Assembly: GCF_047124445.1 (NCBI RefSeq)
Contig: NZ_CP138921.1
Location: 1,798,001-1,862,000 of the forward strand
From: Shimia sp047124445
GTDB lineage: Bacteria > Pseudomonadota > Alphaproteobacteria > Rhodobacterales > Rhodobacteraceae
Direction of reading: 5' to 3'
DNA length: 64,000 nt
Below, in pieces: positions 36,328 through 44,718 of this stretch. The stretch's first letter is position 1; the number at the start of each line of letters is the position of its first letter. The notes beneath the pieces were generated by a model. That model had not been told where the DNA came from and ran no database searches. It was given only the letters and a program-made list of their open reading frames with translations. Made by a program: the position numbers and the translations under genes.

Positions 36328-36384
36328 GGTCTCAAACAATGAGACCAGCGCAGATTTTGCGGGTAAGGAAAACCTTACCCGCAA
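36328..36384. repeat. Two adjacent perfect inverted repeats after ecm
   Basis: GGTCTCA/TGAGACC (36328-36346, 5-base loop) and TTGCGGGTAAGG/CCTTACCCGCAA (36357-36384, AAAA loop). No T tract follows either, so neither is a classical terminator; they could stabilise the ecm message or serve as protein sites upstream of the H-NS-like gene. Confidence 0.7.
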
Positions 36385-36499
36385 CCTATAATTGCCAAAT
36401 TCAGACCCTATCACGCAAAAATAGTCTTCCGCCTTGCATATCCCTATTTCCGCCTGCGAAAATGCAGATCAAACGGAATAAGCGAATGGACGGTCCAAA

Positions 36500-36814
36500 A
36501 TGAATTTGGAAGATATGAGCCGCGAAGCGTTGATTGATCTGCGTGCACAGATCGATATTCAACTGGAAAAACGCGAAGCCCAACGCAAAACCGATGCGCT
36601 GAAAGCGATCGAGGAAGCGGCCGAAAAATACGGCTTCTCTTTGGAAGAACTGGCCAGCGTCACCGGCAAAAAGCGCGGTGGGTTGATGAAAGGCGTGCCA
36701 AAATACGCCCACCCCGAAGACAAAACCAAAACCTGGACTGGCAAAGGCCGCAAACCCAAGTGGTTTGACGAAGCCTTGGCGGCAGGCATTGCGCCGGACG
36801 CCATGGAAATCTGA
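36500..36814 (+). CDS. H-NS family nucleoid protein (HvrA/SpbR-like)
   Basis: DNA-binding regulator of 104 residues. The first 50 residues are a charged coiled-coil dimerisation helix (LRAQIDIQLEKREAQRKTDA), and the C-terminal DNA-binding domain carries YAHPEDKTKTWTGKGRKPKW, the alphaproteobacterial H-NS signature. In Rhodobacter such proteins (HvrA/SpbR) tune photosynthesis and nitrogen genes with light and redox. It is a single-gene unit between hairpins and a terminator. Targets here are unknown. Confidence 0.92.
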   Translation: MNLEDMSREALIDLRAQIDIQLEKREAQRKTDALKAIEEAAEKYGFSLEELASVTGKKRGGLMKGVPKYAHPEDKTKTWTGKGRKPKWFDEALAAGIAPDAMEI

Positions 36815-36836
36815 TCCCGGTTTCCGAGCCAACGGA

Positions 36837-36881
36837 AAAAGCCGAAGTGCGCCATCAGGCCCGCTTCGGCTTTTGCTTTTT
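36837..36881 (+). terminator. Terminator of the H-NS-like gene
   Basis: AAAAGCCGAAG pairs with CTTCGGCTTTT, followed by GCTTTTT. Confidence 0.85.
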
Positions 36882-37004
36882 CCAGCAGATGTTTTTCAGA
36901 TTTTTGCCTTGTACCGCGCTAGAATTTTGACCATCTGATTCACTCTTATACGTTTGCCCAAAGGGCAACCAACTCCGCCCATAGAACAACAAAAAGGAAT
37001 TGCC

Positions 37005-37709
37005 ATGACTGTACATATCGGAGCCCAACCCGGAGACATCGCAGAAACCGTTCTTCTGCCTGGCGATCCCTACCGCGCCAAATGGGCGGCGGAGACCTTC
37101 CTCACCGATGTGAAACTGGTGAACGAAGTGCGCGGCATGCTTGGCTTCACCGGCATGTGGAAAGGCAACCGCGTCACCATCCACGGCTCCGGCATGGGCA
37201 TGCCGTCCCTGTCGATCTACGTCAACGAGTTGATCAAGGACTACGGCGCCAAAACCCTGATCCGCATTGGCTCCTGCGGCGGTATGCAGGACAGCGTGAA
37301 AGTGCGTGACGTGATTGTTGCCATGACCGCCACCACGCTCTCCACCCCGTCCCGCGGCATTTTCAAAGAAATGAACTTCGCCCCCTGCGCCGACTACGGC
37401 CTTCTGCGCGCCGCCGCCGATGCAGCCGAAGCCAAAGGCACCGCAACCCACGTGGGCGGTATCTACAGCTCCGACGTCTTCTATGACGAACGTCCGGACC
37501 TGAACGAGCAAATGGTGCGCCACGGCATCCTGGGTGTCGAAATGGAAGCCGCCGAGCTCTACAACCTCGCCGCCCGCCACGGCCGTCGCGCGCTGGCCGT
37601 GCTCACCGTGTCTGACCACCTGCTGACCGGCGAGGCCCTACCGTCCGAAGACCGTGAAAAAACCTTTGGCGACATGGTGGAAATCGCGCTCGAAGCTGCT
37701 TTCGCCTGA
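37005..37709 (+). CDS. deoD: Purine-nucleoside phosphorylase, DeoD type
   Basis: Hexameric phosphorylase of 234 residues that splits purine nucleosides with phosphate in salvage. Seen: VLLPGDPYRAKW at the phosphate site, RIGSCGGMQ, the GVEMEAAELYNLAA ribose/base-binding segment and VSDHLLTGEALP with the catalytic Asp. AAAAAGGA is 6 bases before the ATG at 37005; an earlier in-frame ATG at 36954 has no site. A strong stem-loop follows. Confidence 0.95.
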   Translation: MTVHIGAQPGDIAETVLLPGDPYRAKWAAETFLTDVKLVNEVRGMLGFTGMWKGNRVTIHGSGMGMPSLSIYVNELIKDYGAKTLIRIGSCGGMQDSVKVRDVIVAMTATTLSTPSRGIFKEMNFAPCADYGLLRAAADAAEAKGTATHVGGIYSSDVFYDERPDLNEQMVRHGILGVEMEAAELYNLAARHGRRALAVLTVSDHLLTGEALPSEDREKTFGDMVEIALEAAFA

Positions 37710-37724
37710 TCGGCAACACATCCC

Positions 37725-37763
37725 GTCAGGCGGCCACGCACATCTTGCGACAGGCCGCCTGAC
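37725..37763. other. Strong stem-loop between deoD and esterase
   Basis: GTCAGGCGGCC (37725-37735) pairs perfectly with GGCCGCCTGAC (37753-37763), with an inner CGCA/TGCG helix. No T tract: likely an mRNA 3'-end stabiliser or Rho-assisted stop. Confidence 0.7.
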
Positions 37764-37820
37764 ATGCCACACACGCCCCCAACCGCTGCAGTTGCAGCAA
37801 CCACAGACAAGGGGCCCTCC

Positions 37821-38486
37821 ATGACACGTGTATTGCAAGCTCAACGCAAGGAACCGGTTTCCGGCGAAACCCGCTCTGCGGTGATTTTCCTGCACGGCTA
37901 TGGCGCCAACGGCGCGGACCTGATGGGCCTGGCCGATCCACTGGCTGAGCACCTGCCAGATACGCTGTTCCTCGCCCCCGACGCCCCTGAAGAAATCCCC
38001 GGCATGCCCATGGGCCGCCAGTGGTTCCCGATCCCTTGGATCGACGGTTCCTCTGAGGAGGAAAGCGAACGCGGCATGATGGCCGCCGTCGAAGACCTCA
38101 ACGCCTTCCTCGATGCCGTGATGGTCGACGAAGACCTCCTGCCGGAACAGGTTGTGCTCTTTGGCTTCTCCCAAGGCACCATGATGAGCCTGCACGTCGC
38201 CCCCCGCCGTGAAGACGAACTCGCAGGCATCGTCGCCTTCTCTGGCCGCCTGCTGCAACCCGACCTGCTCAAGGACGAAGCGATCAGCAAACCGTCCATC
38301 CTGCTGGTGCACGGCGATCAGGACGATGTGGTGCCGCCGCAATCCCTGCCCCAGGCCGCCGAAGCCCTGCAAGAGGCCGGCTTCACCGATGTCTACGCCC
38401 ACATCATGAAAGGCACCGCCCACGGCATCGCGCCAGACGGCCTGAGTGTGGCGCTCGCCTTCATGCGCGACAAACTGGGCCTTTAA
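37821..38486 (+). CDS. Alpha/beta hydrolase, phospholipase/carboxylesterase family
   Basis: Cytoplasmic serine esterase of 221 residues. The nucleophile elbow GFSQG gives S117; D169 (GDQDDVVP) and H201 (GTAHGI) complete the triad, and the oxyanion segment is FLHGYGANG. This PF02230 group hydrolyses short acyl esters and lysophospholipids. The ATG at 37821 has AGGGG 7 bases upstream; an in-frame ATG at 37764 is possible but would begin in the stem-loop. Physiological substrate unknown. Confidence 0.87.
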   Translation: MTRVLQAQRKEPVSGETRSAVIFLHGYGANGADLMGLADPLAEHLPDTLFLAPDAPEEIPGMPMGRQWFPIPWIDGSSEEESERGMMAAVEDLNAFLDAVMVDEDLLPEQVVLFGFSQGTMMSLHVAPRREDELAGIVAFSGRLLQPDLLKDEAISKPSILLVHGDQDDVVPPQSLPQAAEALQEAGFTDVYAHIMKGTAHGIAPDGLSVALAFMRDKLGL

Positions 38487-38527
38487 GGCCACGGCCTGCG
38501 CATATTCGCAGCAAACGCAGCCCCGGG

Positions 38528-38548
38528 AGCGCAAAAGCCTTTTGCGCT
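38528..38548. other. Stem-loop after esterase gene
   Basis: AGCGCAAAA and TTTTGCGCT form a perfect 9-bp helix with a GCC loop, 41 bases past the esterase stop. There is no T tract afterwards. Confidence 0.55.
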
Positions 38549-38587
38549 GTCGCCCCCCTGCGGTAAGAAAACCTAAGATTTGAAGTA

Positions 38588-40279
38588 TTGGATTTCACCG
38601 TGTTGCACTCTGACAGCCCCAAAACACCCGCATTTCGCCTGACCTCCGGGCGCGCCAAGCTTGCCGGTTTTCTTTGCGCCACCGCGTTGATCCCAGCGAC
38701 GACTTTGGCCCAAAGCGTTAATCCGCTGGACAACGGTCCAACCCGCATTGTGTCGCTTGAAACCGGCAACCTCTACCCGAAGGGCACTCTGGAGCTGACC
38801 GTTGGCGCGCGCCAGACCAGCCCAAGCGACCGCGCAGGCACCGGTAATCAGAACTACCACGGCGGCGGCGTCTACGCCTTCTCAGACCGCTTCAACCTCG
38901 GGTTTGAGCTGCAAAACTACATCGACCCGGTGGGCGGCCCGATCAACGGCTTCCCGGGCGTCGGTCCAGACCGCATTCCACAGCTCGAAACCAACCAGCT
39001 CGCGCTTTGGGGCAAGTATCAGCTCTACAAAGATGACCGCTGGGCCATCGCCGCCCTTGGATCGGCTGAGGTCTTCACCAAAATGCAGACCGACCTCTGG
39101 GGCAACTGGTTCCGCCCGCAATCCAACGTCGCCATCGGCGCGCTCAAAATGCCGGTCACCTACACCGTAAATCCAAAACTGCAGGTGCATTTCACCCCCG
39201 GCATCACACTGGGTCCGGATGAAATCGACGGTGGTCAATTCTACGGCAACATGGTCACCATGGGCGCCGGCGTGTCCTATAAGGCCCACCCCCGCCTGTC
39301 CCTGTTTGGCACCGTCGAATCCTCCGTCGGCAGCCCCAACACAATCGCCAGCAGCGGCGAATGGGTCACCCAACCGGTCTGGTCCGCCGGTGGCCGCTAT
39401 AACGTCACGCCGCGTATTGCCTTTGAAGGCTACGTGACCAACGGCTTTGGCGTCTCCCCTGCGACAAGCGCCTGGACCTTCTGGCCGGACGGCGATCACC
39501 TAATGGTTGGCGGCCGCCTGATCTACACCCCGGGCGACCAGCGGGATGAAAGCTACCGCACCCTGTCCCTGCCAACGACCCGACCACAGCTCAACGCTCA
39601 ACAGGACGGTTTCACGCTTGGCTCCGCAGCCACACTGGACCCCGGTCTGATGCGCGCCGACCTCTGGTATGGCAGCGAAAACAACGCCGGTGCCTCGATC
39701 AATTTCAGCCCGGACCGCGACATCGAATTGCAGTTCATCTTTGAACAGTTCGCAGACAACGCCACGGCAAACGCCAACCTCGTGCCGACCACCAACGTGC
39801 GCTACATGATTGGCCCGAAACTGCGCCTGATGGATCAGAACAACGGCAATGCGTTTTCACTCGCGGGCCGCATGCTCTACGGTCGCCAGATCAGCTCCGC
39901 TTCGCAAAAAGTGGGCGTCTTCTATACGGACTTGACCGCCAACTATCGCGCACGCAATGGGTTCTCCTTCACCGCCAGCCCCAAGATTGCCGCCTGGGGC
40001 AGCAACGAGCTGGTCGGGCTTGGCATGGGCATTGGCTACAACTTTGACAACGGCCTCGAGCTGATGGCAGAAGTCACCCCCATTGGCCGGGACGGCAATG
40101 ACACAACCTGGGCCGCTGGCGCACGCTATCACCTTGGCAACTCCGGCTTTTCCGTAGATGCGCAGGCAACCAACGCCATTGGCCGTCACGGCATTGGTGG
40201 CATGATCGCTCAGGACGACACCCGTTTTGCCCTCACGCTCTCCAAAACCTTTGACGTCTCAGGCGCCAAGTTCTGGTAA
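38588..40279 (+). CDS. Predicted outer-membrane beta-barrel protein
   Basis: A 563-residue exported protein I cannot place in a named family. The signal peptide ends TTLAQS. The mature part is a series of alternating amphipathic strands (for example NLGFELQNYIDP, FRPQSNVAIGAL, LSLFGTVESSVGSP) rich in Gly, Asn and aromatic girdle residues, and it finishes with barrel-like strands close to the terminal W. The start is uncertain: TTG at 38588 or GTG at 38600, neither with a clear ribosome site. Not in an operon. A transport or structural porin-like role is an inference. Confidence 0.65.
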   Translation: MDFTVLHSDSPKTPAFRLTSGRAKLAGFLCATALIPATTLAQSVNPLDNGPTRIVSLETGNLYPKGTLELTVGARQTSPSDRAGTGNQNYHGGGVYAFSDRFNLGFELQNYIDPVGGPINGFPGVGPDRIPQLETNQLALWGKYQLYKDDRWAIAALGSAEVFTKMQTDLWGNWFRPQSNVAIGALKMPVTYTVNPKLQVHFTPGITLGPDEIDGGQFYGNMVTMGAGVSYKAHPRLSLFGTVESSVGSPNTIASSGEWVTQPVWSAGGRYNVTPRIAFEGYVTNGFGVSPATSAWTFWPDGDHLMVGGRLIYTPGDQRDESYRTLSLPTTRPQLNAQQDGFTLGSAATLDPGLMRADLWYGSENNAGASINFSPDRDIELQFIFEQFADNATANANLVPTTNVRYMIGPKLRLMDQNNGNAFSLAGRMLYGRQISSASQKVGVFYTDLTANYRARNGFSFTASPKIAAWGSNELVGLGMGIGYNFDNGLELMAEVTPIGRDGNDTTWAAGARYHLGNSGFSVDAQATNAIGRHGIGGMIAQDDTRFALTLSKTFDVSGAKFW

Positions 40280-40307
40280 CCTCAGCCTGCACATTCGAAA
40301 CCATTCT

Positions 40308-40346
40308 CTCACCCCGCCCGTAAAACAGGTGGGGTGAGTGCGTTTT
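40308..40346 (+). terminator. Probable terminator after barrel gene
   Basis: CTCACCCCGCC pairs with GGTGGGGTGAG (9-base loop), followed by TGCGTTTT, a weak T tract. The rest of 40280-40511 holds a second hairpin, TCGTGCC/GGCACGA (40472-40490), in the leader of the HNH gene. Confidence 0.6.
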
Positions 40347-40511
40347 AGGCATCTGCCGTCATAAATCCGTCACCCATCCATGAAACTCTGCACCTGCCTT
40401 ATCACAAATGCAGATCACGCATATTGTGAGGCTTGTCAGAGTTGAGACACGAGATATAGTGGTCATAGGCCTCGTGCCACTGCGGCACGAACGCAGCGAG
40501 GGAGTACCCTT

Positions 40512-41096
40512 ATGGACGGCGATTTTAGGACGGAATTCACGCGACATCCCGGCGGATTGAAGCATCATCCGGCATTGGTTCTCAATGCAGACTACCGCCC
40601 CCTCTCCTACTACCCGCTGTCGCTATGGCCTTGGCAGGACGCTATCAAAGCCGCCTACATGGATCGGGTCGATATCGTGGCCGAATACGACCATGTGGTG
40701 CGCAGCCCCTCCACTGAAATCCGGATCCCTTCCGTCGTGGTGCTCAAAGACTATGTGAAATTGCAAAAGCGCGTGGCCTTCACGCGCTTTAATCTTTTTC
40801 TGCGGGATGGTTTTTGTTGCCAGTATTGTGGCTCACGAGGTGACTTGACGTTTGACCACGTGATCCCTCGCGCCGCAGGCGGGATCACCAGTTGGGAGAA
40901 TGTGGTTGCGGCCTGCTCCCCCTGTAATCTCAAAAAAGGCTCCAAGAGCCTCCGGCAGGCCCGCATGAGCCTGCGCAAACCGCCGCGCCAGCCCGGATCG
41001 GAAGAACTTCGCAACATCGGCCGTAAATTCCCGCCCAACTTCCTGCATGACAGCTGGATGGACTACCTCTACTGGGACGCAGAGCTCGACGCATGA
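40512..41096 (+). CDS. HNH endonuclease
   Basis: A 194-residue nuclease-fold protein. The HNH core is C103xxC106, then DH (D115/H116) in LTFDHVIPRAAGG, N130 in the second strand and C135xxC138, the zinc-bound form. The N-terminal 100 residues (ALVLNADYRPLSYYPLSLWPW) match the conserved stand-alone HNH proteins of alphaproteobacteria, which may act in recombination or repair. CGAGGGAG precedes the ATG. Not associated with any restriction or phage gene here. Confidence 0.88.
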   Translation: MDGDFRTEFTRHPGGLKHHPALVLNADYRPLSYYPLSLWPWQDAIKAAYMDRVDIVAEYDHVVRSPSTEIRIPSVVVLKDYVKLQKRVAFTRFNLFLRDGFCCQYCGSRGDLTFDHVIPRAAGGITSWENVVAACSPCNLKKGSKSLRQARMSLRKPPRQPGSEELRNIGRKFPPNFLHDSWMDYLYWDAELDA

Positions 41097-41151
41097 CACA
41101 TCCCGTGAGTAGTCTTAACGCGCATCTGCGCCTAAAACCGCGCACCTCCGC

Positions 41152-41187
41152 GAAACAGTCGTGATACCGACAGAATACCGACGTGGT
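41152..41187. repeat. Dispersed 36-bp repeat, copy 2
   Basis: AAACAGTCGTGATACCGAC followed by GAATACCGACGTGG after one base; matches the copy at 4985-5020. It lies 10 bases past the stop of the DUF1989 gene in the convergent gap with the HNH gene. Confidence 0.6.
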
Positions 41188-41196
41188 TTTTGACGG

Positions 41197-42057
41197 TTAA
41201 CGCGGCACTCCATGGCTTCCGTCGTAGCCGTTGACCGCAGGTGGTTTCCAGTCCCCCAAAGCGCCCTCTTCCGGCGCAAACACCTCCACCAGCATCGGAT
41301 AACACGCCGCCGAGTCAGAGCTGTGCTCACTGGAACAATCGCCCCCCGGACAGGCGCTCAGCGCCCCCAAAAGATCAATCTCGGCAAAGAACTCCAGATA
41401 GTCCCCCGGCCGCACCGGACTGGCTTTCATGAAGTACTGCCCCGTGTCCCGCGTGAAGCCTGTGCACATGAAAACATTAAGAACATCATGCACATAGGGC
41501 TCCGCCTCCTGCAAGGACATGCCCGTATGCGCCGCCAAAGCCCGCGTCAGATTGGAGTGGCAGCAATAGTGGTAATGCCCCCCCGCCAACAGGTTGCCGG
41601 TATACGGATCGCACCGCGTGCCAATCACGTCATGCACCGAGCCGCCATAGGCATCGATGCCGTACCAGCCCAACGTATCCTCCACGATGGTCGCCATAGG
41701 TCGCAGGGTTGGCAGACTGCTCCACATCCGCTCCCCAATGGTGATGTGCGTACCGTGCAAAGCCCTTGTTTTACCGGAGAAAAACCTCTCACTCAGGTCT
41801 TTGGAATTCCACAGATTCAAGTCCCCAACCTGCGGCCCTTCCACGGAAGAAACCCGAAAAAACTGCCCCGCAGGCACTTCAAAACACCGCGCATCCCGCG
41901 CCGGTATCAGCACCTCATCAACCTTCGTAGCAGTCTCACACGCCGCCTTATAAAGCGCCATCGGCGCCTCCGGCAGCGTCTCATTTGGGTAGCAGATAAC
42001 CGGCTTGATGGCGCGGCGCTCGGCTGCATCGGCGGGGGGCAAAGGCATATCTGTCAT
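41197..42057 (-). CDS. DUF1989 (urea carboxylase-associated) family protein
   Basis: A 286-residue cytoplasmic protein. Family segments: IPARDARCFEVPAGQFFRV, GDLNLWN, FSGKTRALHGTHITIG and CHSNLTRAL. Related proteins accompany urea carboxylase, where they act in guanidine/carboxyguanidine breakdown; no carboxylase gene is nearby, so the link is uncertain. It is the last of three minus-strand genes (FAD dehydrogenase, DUF4399, DUF1989), 49 bases after DUF4399. Confidence 0.8.
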   Translation of the reverse strand: MTDMPLPPADAAERRAIKPVICYPNETLPEAPMALYKAACETATKVDEVLIPARDARCFEVPAGQFFRVSSVEGPQVGDLNLWNSKDLSERFFSGKTRALHGTHITIGERMWSSLPTLRPMATIVEDTLGWYGIDAYGGSVHDVIGTRCDPYTGNLLAGGHYHYCCHSNLTRALAAHTGMSLQEAEPYVHDVLNVFMCTGFTRDTGQYFMKASPVRPGDYLEFFAEIDLLGALSACPGGDCSSEHSSDSAACYPMLVEVFAPEEGALGDWKPPAVNGYDGSHGVPR

Positions 42058-42106
42058 GCCCCGATCCTGCCCCCGACCAGACGGTCTTGCAATGCAAAAA
42101 ACCGTG

Positions 42107-42541
42107 TTATTTCACAGTGATGGTGATCACTTCAGACACCACAGGCGGGTTGTGCGGCACGTGAAACTCGTCCCCCAAAACCAGCTGTAGCGTGTGCGTG
42201 CCAGCGGGCAAATCCAACGTCACCTCGGTCTGACCACCGCCAAAATGCTTGTGGTTGTCGTCGGTTGGCACCCCGTTCTCCATTAGCTCCGCATCGTCCG
42301 TACCTTCACCAAGCGGCGGGCGGTTGATGAAAATATGGTGATGTCCGGTGTTCTCTTTCTCCGTCCCCGCAGGCGCAACCCCCATGCCGGACAGGCCAAA
42401 GTTCACCACAAACGGCGCCTCCACAGAATCGCCATCACTGAGGTTGATGAAATACACCTTCGCTCCATCCGGCGACGGCGTTTCCCCTGCAAAGGCCTGA
42501 GAACTCAGCATAATCGCCAATGCGGCCACAAGTTTCTTCAT
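42107..42541 (-). CDS. DUF4399 periplasmic protein
   Basis: Exported protein of 144 residues; the signal peptide is MKKLVAALAIMLSSQAFA. The mature domain has the family's VYFINLSDGDSVEAPFVVNFGLSGMGVAPAG-type opening, HHHIFINRPP and HKHFGGGQTEVTLDLPAGTHTLQLVLGD (described in pieces). The His clusters hint at metal binding, which is not established. GGGAGGA lies 6 bases before the ATG at 42541. Downstream of the FAD dehydrogenase by 58 bases. Role unknown. Confidence 0.82.
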   Translation of the reverse strand: MKKLVAALAIMLSSQAFAGETPSPDGAKVYFINLSDGDSVEAPFVVNFGLSGMGVAPAGTEKENTGHHHIFINRPPLGEGTDDAELMENGVPTDDNHKHFGGGQTEVTLDLPAGTHTLQLVLGDEFHVPHNPPVVSEVITITVK

Positions 42542-42599
42542 AACGTTTCCTCCCAACTTTTTAACAATATTGGGAGGATAACACAGATCAGACTCCGAT

Positions 42600-44240
42600 C
42601 TAGACGCTCCGTCCAGCCGCTCTTCCGGAGAAGATACACCCGCCAAGGAATGTCCCCTCTAAAGCGTTGTAGCCGTGATACCCACCACCGCCAAAGCCAG
42701 CGACTTCTCCAGCCGCAAACAGCCCCTCAAACGCACTCCCATCTGGCCGCAGCACCTGTCCGGTGACATCGGTATGCAACCCGCCAAGGGACTTCCGCGT
42801 CAGGATGTTCAAGCGCACTGCAATCAGCGGACCGTTCTTCGGGTCCAAAATCTGATGCGGCTTGGCTGTGCGGATCAACCGATCCCCGCGATAGTTTCGT
42901 GCCCCGCGAATGGCAGTCACCTGCGCATCCTTGCAGTATGCGTTGTCAATCTGCGCATCCCGCGCTTCAATCTGTGACCGGATTTTCTCAAGTGTGACAG
43001 GCACATCCGGCGTGACCTTGTTCATGCCGGCAACCAGTTCCTCCAGCGAACCAGCCACGACAAAATCCTCCCCATGGTCCTTAAACGCCTCCACTGGCCC
43101 CGGCGCACCTTTGTTCATCACCCGCCGTTTGAGCACTTCAGACCACTTGCCGGAGGTCAAGTCTGGGTTCTGCTCAGAGCCCGACAAGGCGAACTCTTTC
43201 TCGATGATCTTCTGCGTCAGAATGAACCAGCTGTGCTCGTGCCCTGTCGACAGTATCCGCTTGAGCGTCCCCAAACTGTCAAATCCTGGTAGATATGGCG
43301 CTTCCATACGGTCACCCAAGGCGTCAAACCACATCGAACTCGGCCCTGGTAAAATGCGAATGCCGTGGTTTGGCCAGATCGGGTCCCAGTTTGCCAAGCC
43401 TTCGGTATAATGCCACATCCGGTCGCCATTGATGATGCCTGCCCCAGCCCCTTCTGCCACCCGCTGCATCTGTCCATCCACATAGTCCGGCACCCCGGCC
43501 ACCATGAGCTTTGGCGCTTTTCCCAGCCGCTCCTCCGGCCAATAGCGCCGCACCATGTCGTGGTCCCCGCCAATCCCGCCGGAGGTGATTACCACCGCCT
43601 CCGCGCGATGCTCAAAGTCGCCGACCACTTCCCGAGTCGTCGAGCGCCCACGCTCTGCGTCATCCTGAGAAAGCACCTGCCCGCGCACGCCTTTCACGAC
43701 GCCATTTTCCACAATCAGCTCAGTGACTTTGCGTCGGAATGCCAGCTCAATCCCCCCCCCGGACACATGCTCCCTGACCAGCCGCTCAAACGGCGCAACC
43801 ACGCCCGGCCCCGTCCCCCAGGTGATGTGAAACCGCGGTACAGAATTGCCATGCCCATGCGCCATCTCCCCGCCGCGCTCGGCCCATCCAACAATCGGAA
43901 ACCAGCGCATGCCGATGCTTTGCAGCCAGCTACGCATCTCGCCCGATGCAAACTCCAGATAAGCTTCCGCCACCCTGCGTGGATTGTCATCTTCAGGCCG
44001 ATCAAACTGCGCCGATCCCATCCAATCGGCATAGGCCAGTTCCGGTGTATCTTTGATCCCCATACGCCTCTGTTCCGGCGTATCCACCATGAACAAACCA
44101 CCCAGCGACCAAAACGCCTGCCCCCCCAGGCTCTGCTCACCTTCCTGATCCAGCAGCAGCACCTTGCGCCCGCGGCTTGCCGCCTCATTGGCCGCCACAA
44201 GCCCTGCCAAGCCGCCGCCCACGATGATCACATCGGTCAT
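42600..44240 (-). CDS. FAD-binding dehydrogenase, fumarate reductase/KsdD-like
   Basis: Flavoprotein of 546 residues. The dinucleotide loop GGGLAGLVAANEAA opens the protein, FAD contacts follow (EGEQSLGGQAFWSLGG), and the end motif GGYHGYNALEGTFLGGCIFSGR closes the FAD domain. The family acts on steroid-like or unsaturated acids; the substrate is not predictable. First gene of the run that includes DUF4399 and DUF1989, 137 bases from the terminator-bounded small gene upstream. Confidence 0.85.
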   Translation of the reverse strand: MTDVIIVGGGLAGLVAANEAASRGRKVLLLDQEGEQSLGGQAFWSLGGLFMVDTPEQRRMGIKDTPELAYADWMGSAQFDRPEDDNPRRVAEAYLEFASGEMRSWLQSIGMRWFPIVGWAERGGEMAHGHGNSVPRFHITWGTGPGVVAPFERLVREHVSGGGIELAFRRKVTELIVENGVVKGVRGQVLSQDDAERGRSTTREVVGDFEHRAEAVVITSGGIGGDHDMVRRYWPEERLGKAPKLMVAGVPDYVDGQMQRVAEGAGAGIINGDRMWHYTEGLANWDPIWPNHGIRILPGPSSMWFDALGDRMEAPYLPGFDSLGTLKRILSTGHEHSWFILTQKIIEKEFALSGSEQNPDLTSGKWSEVLKRRVMNKGAPGPVEAFKDHGEDFVVAGSLEELVAGMNKVTPDVPVTLEKIRSQIEARDAQIDNAYCKDAQVTAIRGARNYRGDRLIRTAKPHQILDPKNGPLIAVRLNILTRKSLGGLHTDVTGQVLRPDGSAFEGLFAAGEVAGFGGGGYHGYNALEGTFLGGCIFSGRAAGRSV

Positions 44241-44321
44241 GGCTCATCCTCCCCTGTTTCGAGAAAGGCTAGCCGCAGCCGCCCCACAGCAACAAGCCAG
44301 ACCTAACGTCAGAGCCTTGCG

Positions 44322-44355
44322 GCAAACAATAAGCGCCCCGAAAACTCGGAGCGCT
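44322..44355 (-). terminator. Hairpin after the 50-residue gene
   Basis: AGCGCCCCGA (44332-44341) pairs with TCGGAGCGCT (44346-44355) with one G-T pair. On the minus strand it is followed by TATTGTTTG, a weak tail. Confidence 0.6.
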
Positions 44356-44377
44356 CCTCATCTCAAGCATATGCGGC

Positions 44378-44530
44378 TTAGGCAGCCTTCACATACTCGT
44401 AATAGGTCTCGCTAGACGGTTTCACCTCTGCAATGCGCGGTGGCTGGGTGTAATAGCCATAGGCCTGTTCCAGTGCTTCCTGCGCGCGGACGGCAAAATC
44501 TTCAGGGCTCTCGTTTTTAGACGCGGACAT
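44378..44530 (-). CDS. Small 50-residue acidic protein
   Basis: A short gene not reported by usual length cut-offs. It reads MSASKNESPEDFAVRAQEAL, then a Tyr-rich stretch EQAYGYYTQPPRIAEV, and ends YYEYVKAA. GGAG lies 7 bases before the ATG at 44530, and a hairpin follows the stop, so it is a complete expression unit. No signal peptide or membrane segment. Function unknown; the amphipathic first half could form a helix. I am confident it is translated, less so about its role. Confidence 0.75.
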   Translation of the reverse strand: MSASKNESPEDFAVRAQEALEQAYGYYTQPPRIAEVKPSSETYYEYVKAA

Positions 44531-44660
44531 TGGGGTACTCCATGTAAATCCGGTGTCCTCCCTCGCCCGCCAATTTAAGTTGGATTACGCGCCCGTAAAC
44601 CGTCGATCCTGCAACGACGCTATGCAAAAATTGCAAATGTATGCGGTGGGATACATCTTT

Positions 44661-44698
44661 GCCCAAAGCAAAAGCCCGCCTGAAACAGGCGGGCTTTT
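44661..44698 (-). terminator. Terminator of the sdh operon
   Basis: AAAGCCCGCCTG (44671-44682) pairs perfectly with CAGGCGGGCTTT (44686-44697). On the minus strand a TTTTGCTTT tail follows. It lies 22 bases past the sdhB stop. Confidence 0.9.
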
Positions 44699-44718
44699 GA
44701 AATCTCTGAAACGTCGTT

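Noticed and set aside
40359..40568. Short minus-strand frame in the HNH leader
   Set aside because: No family, no ribosome site and overlap with the HNH start.
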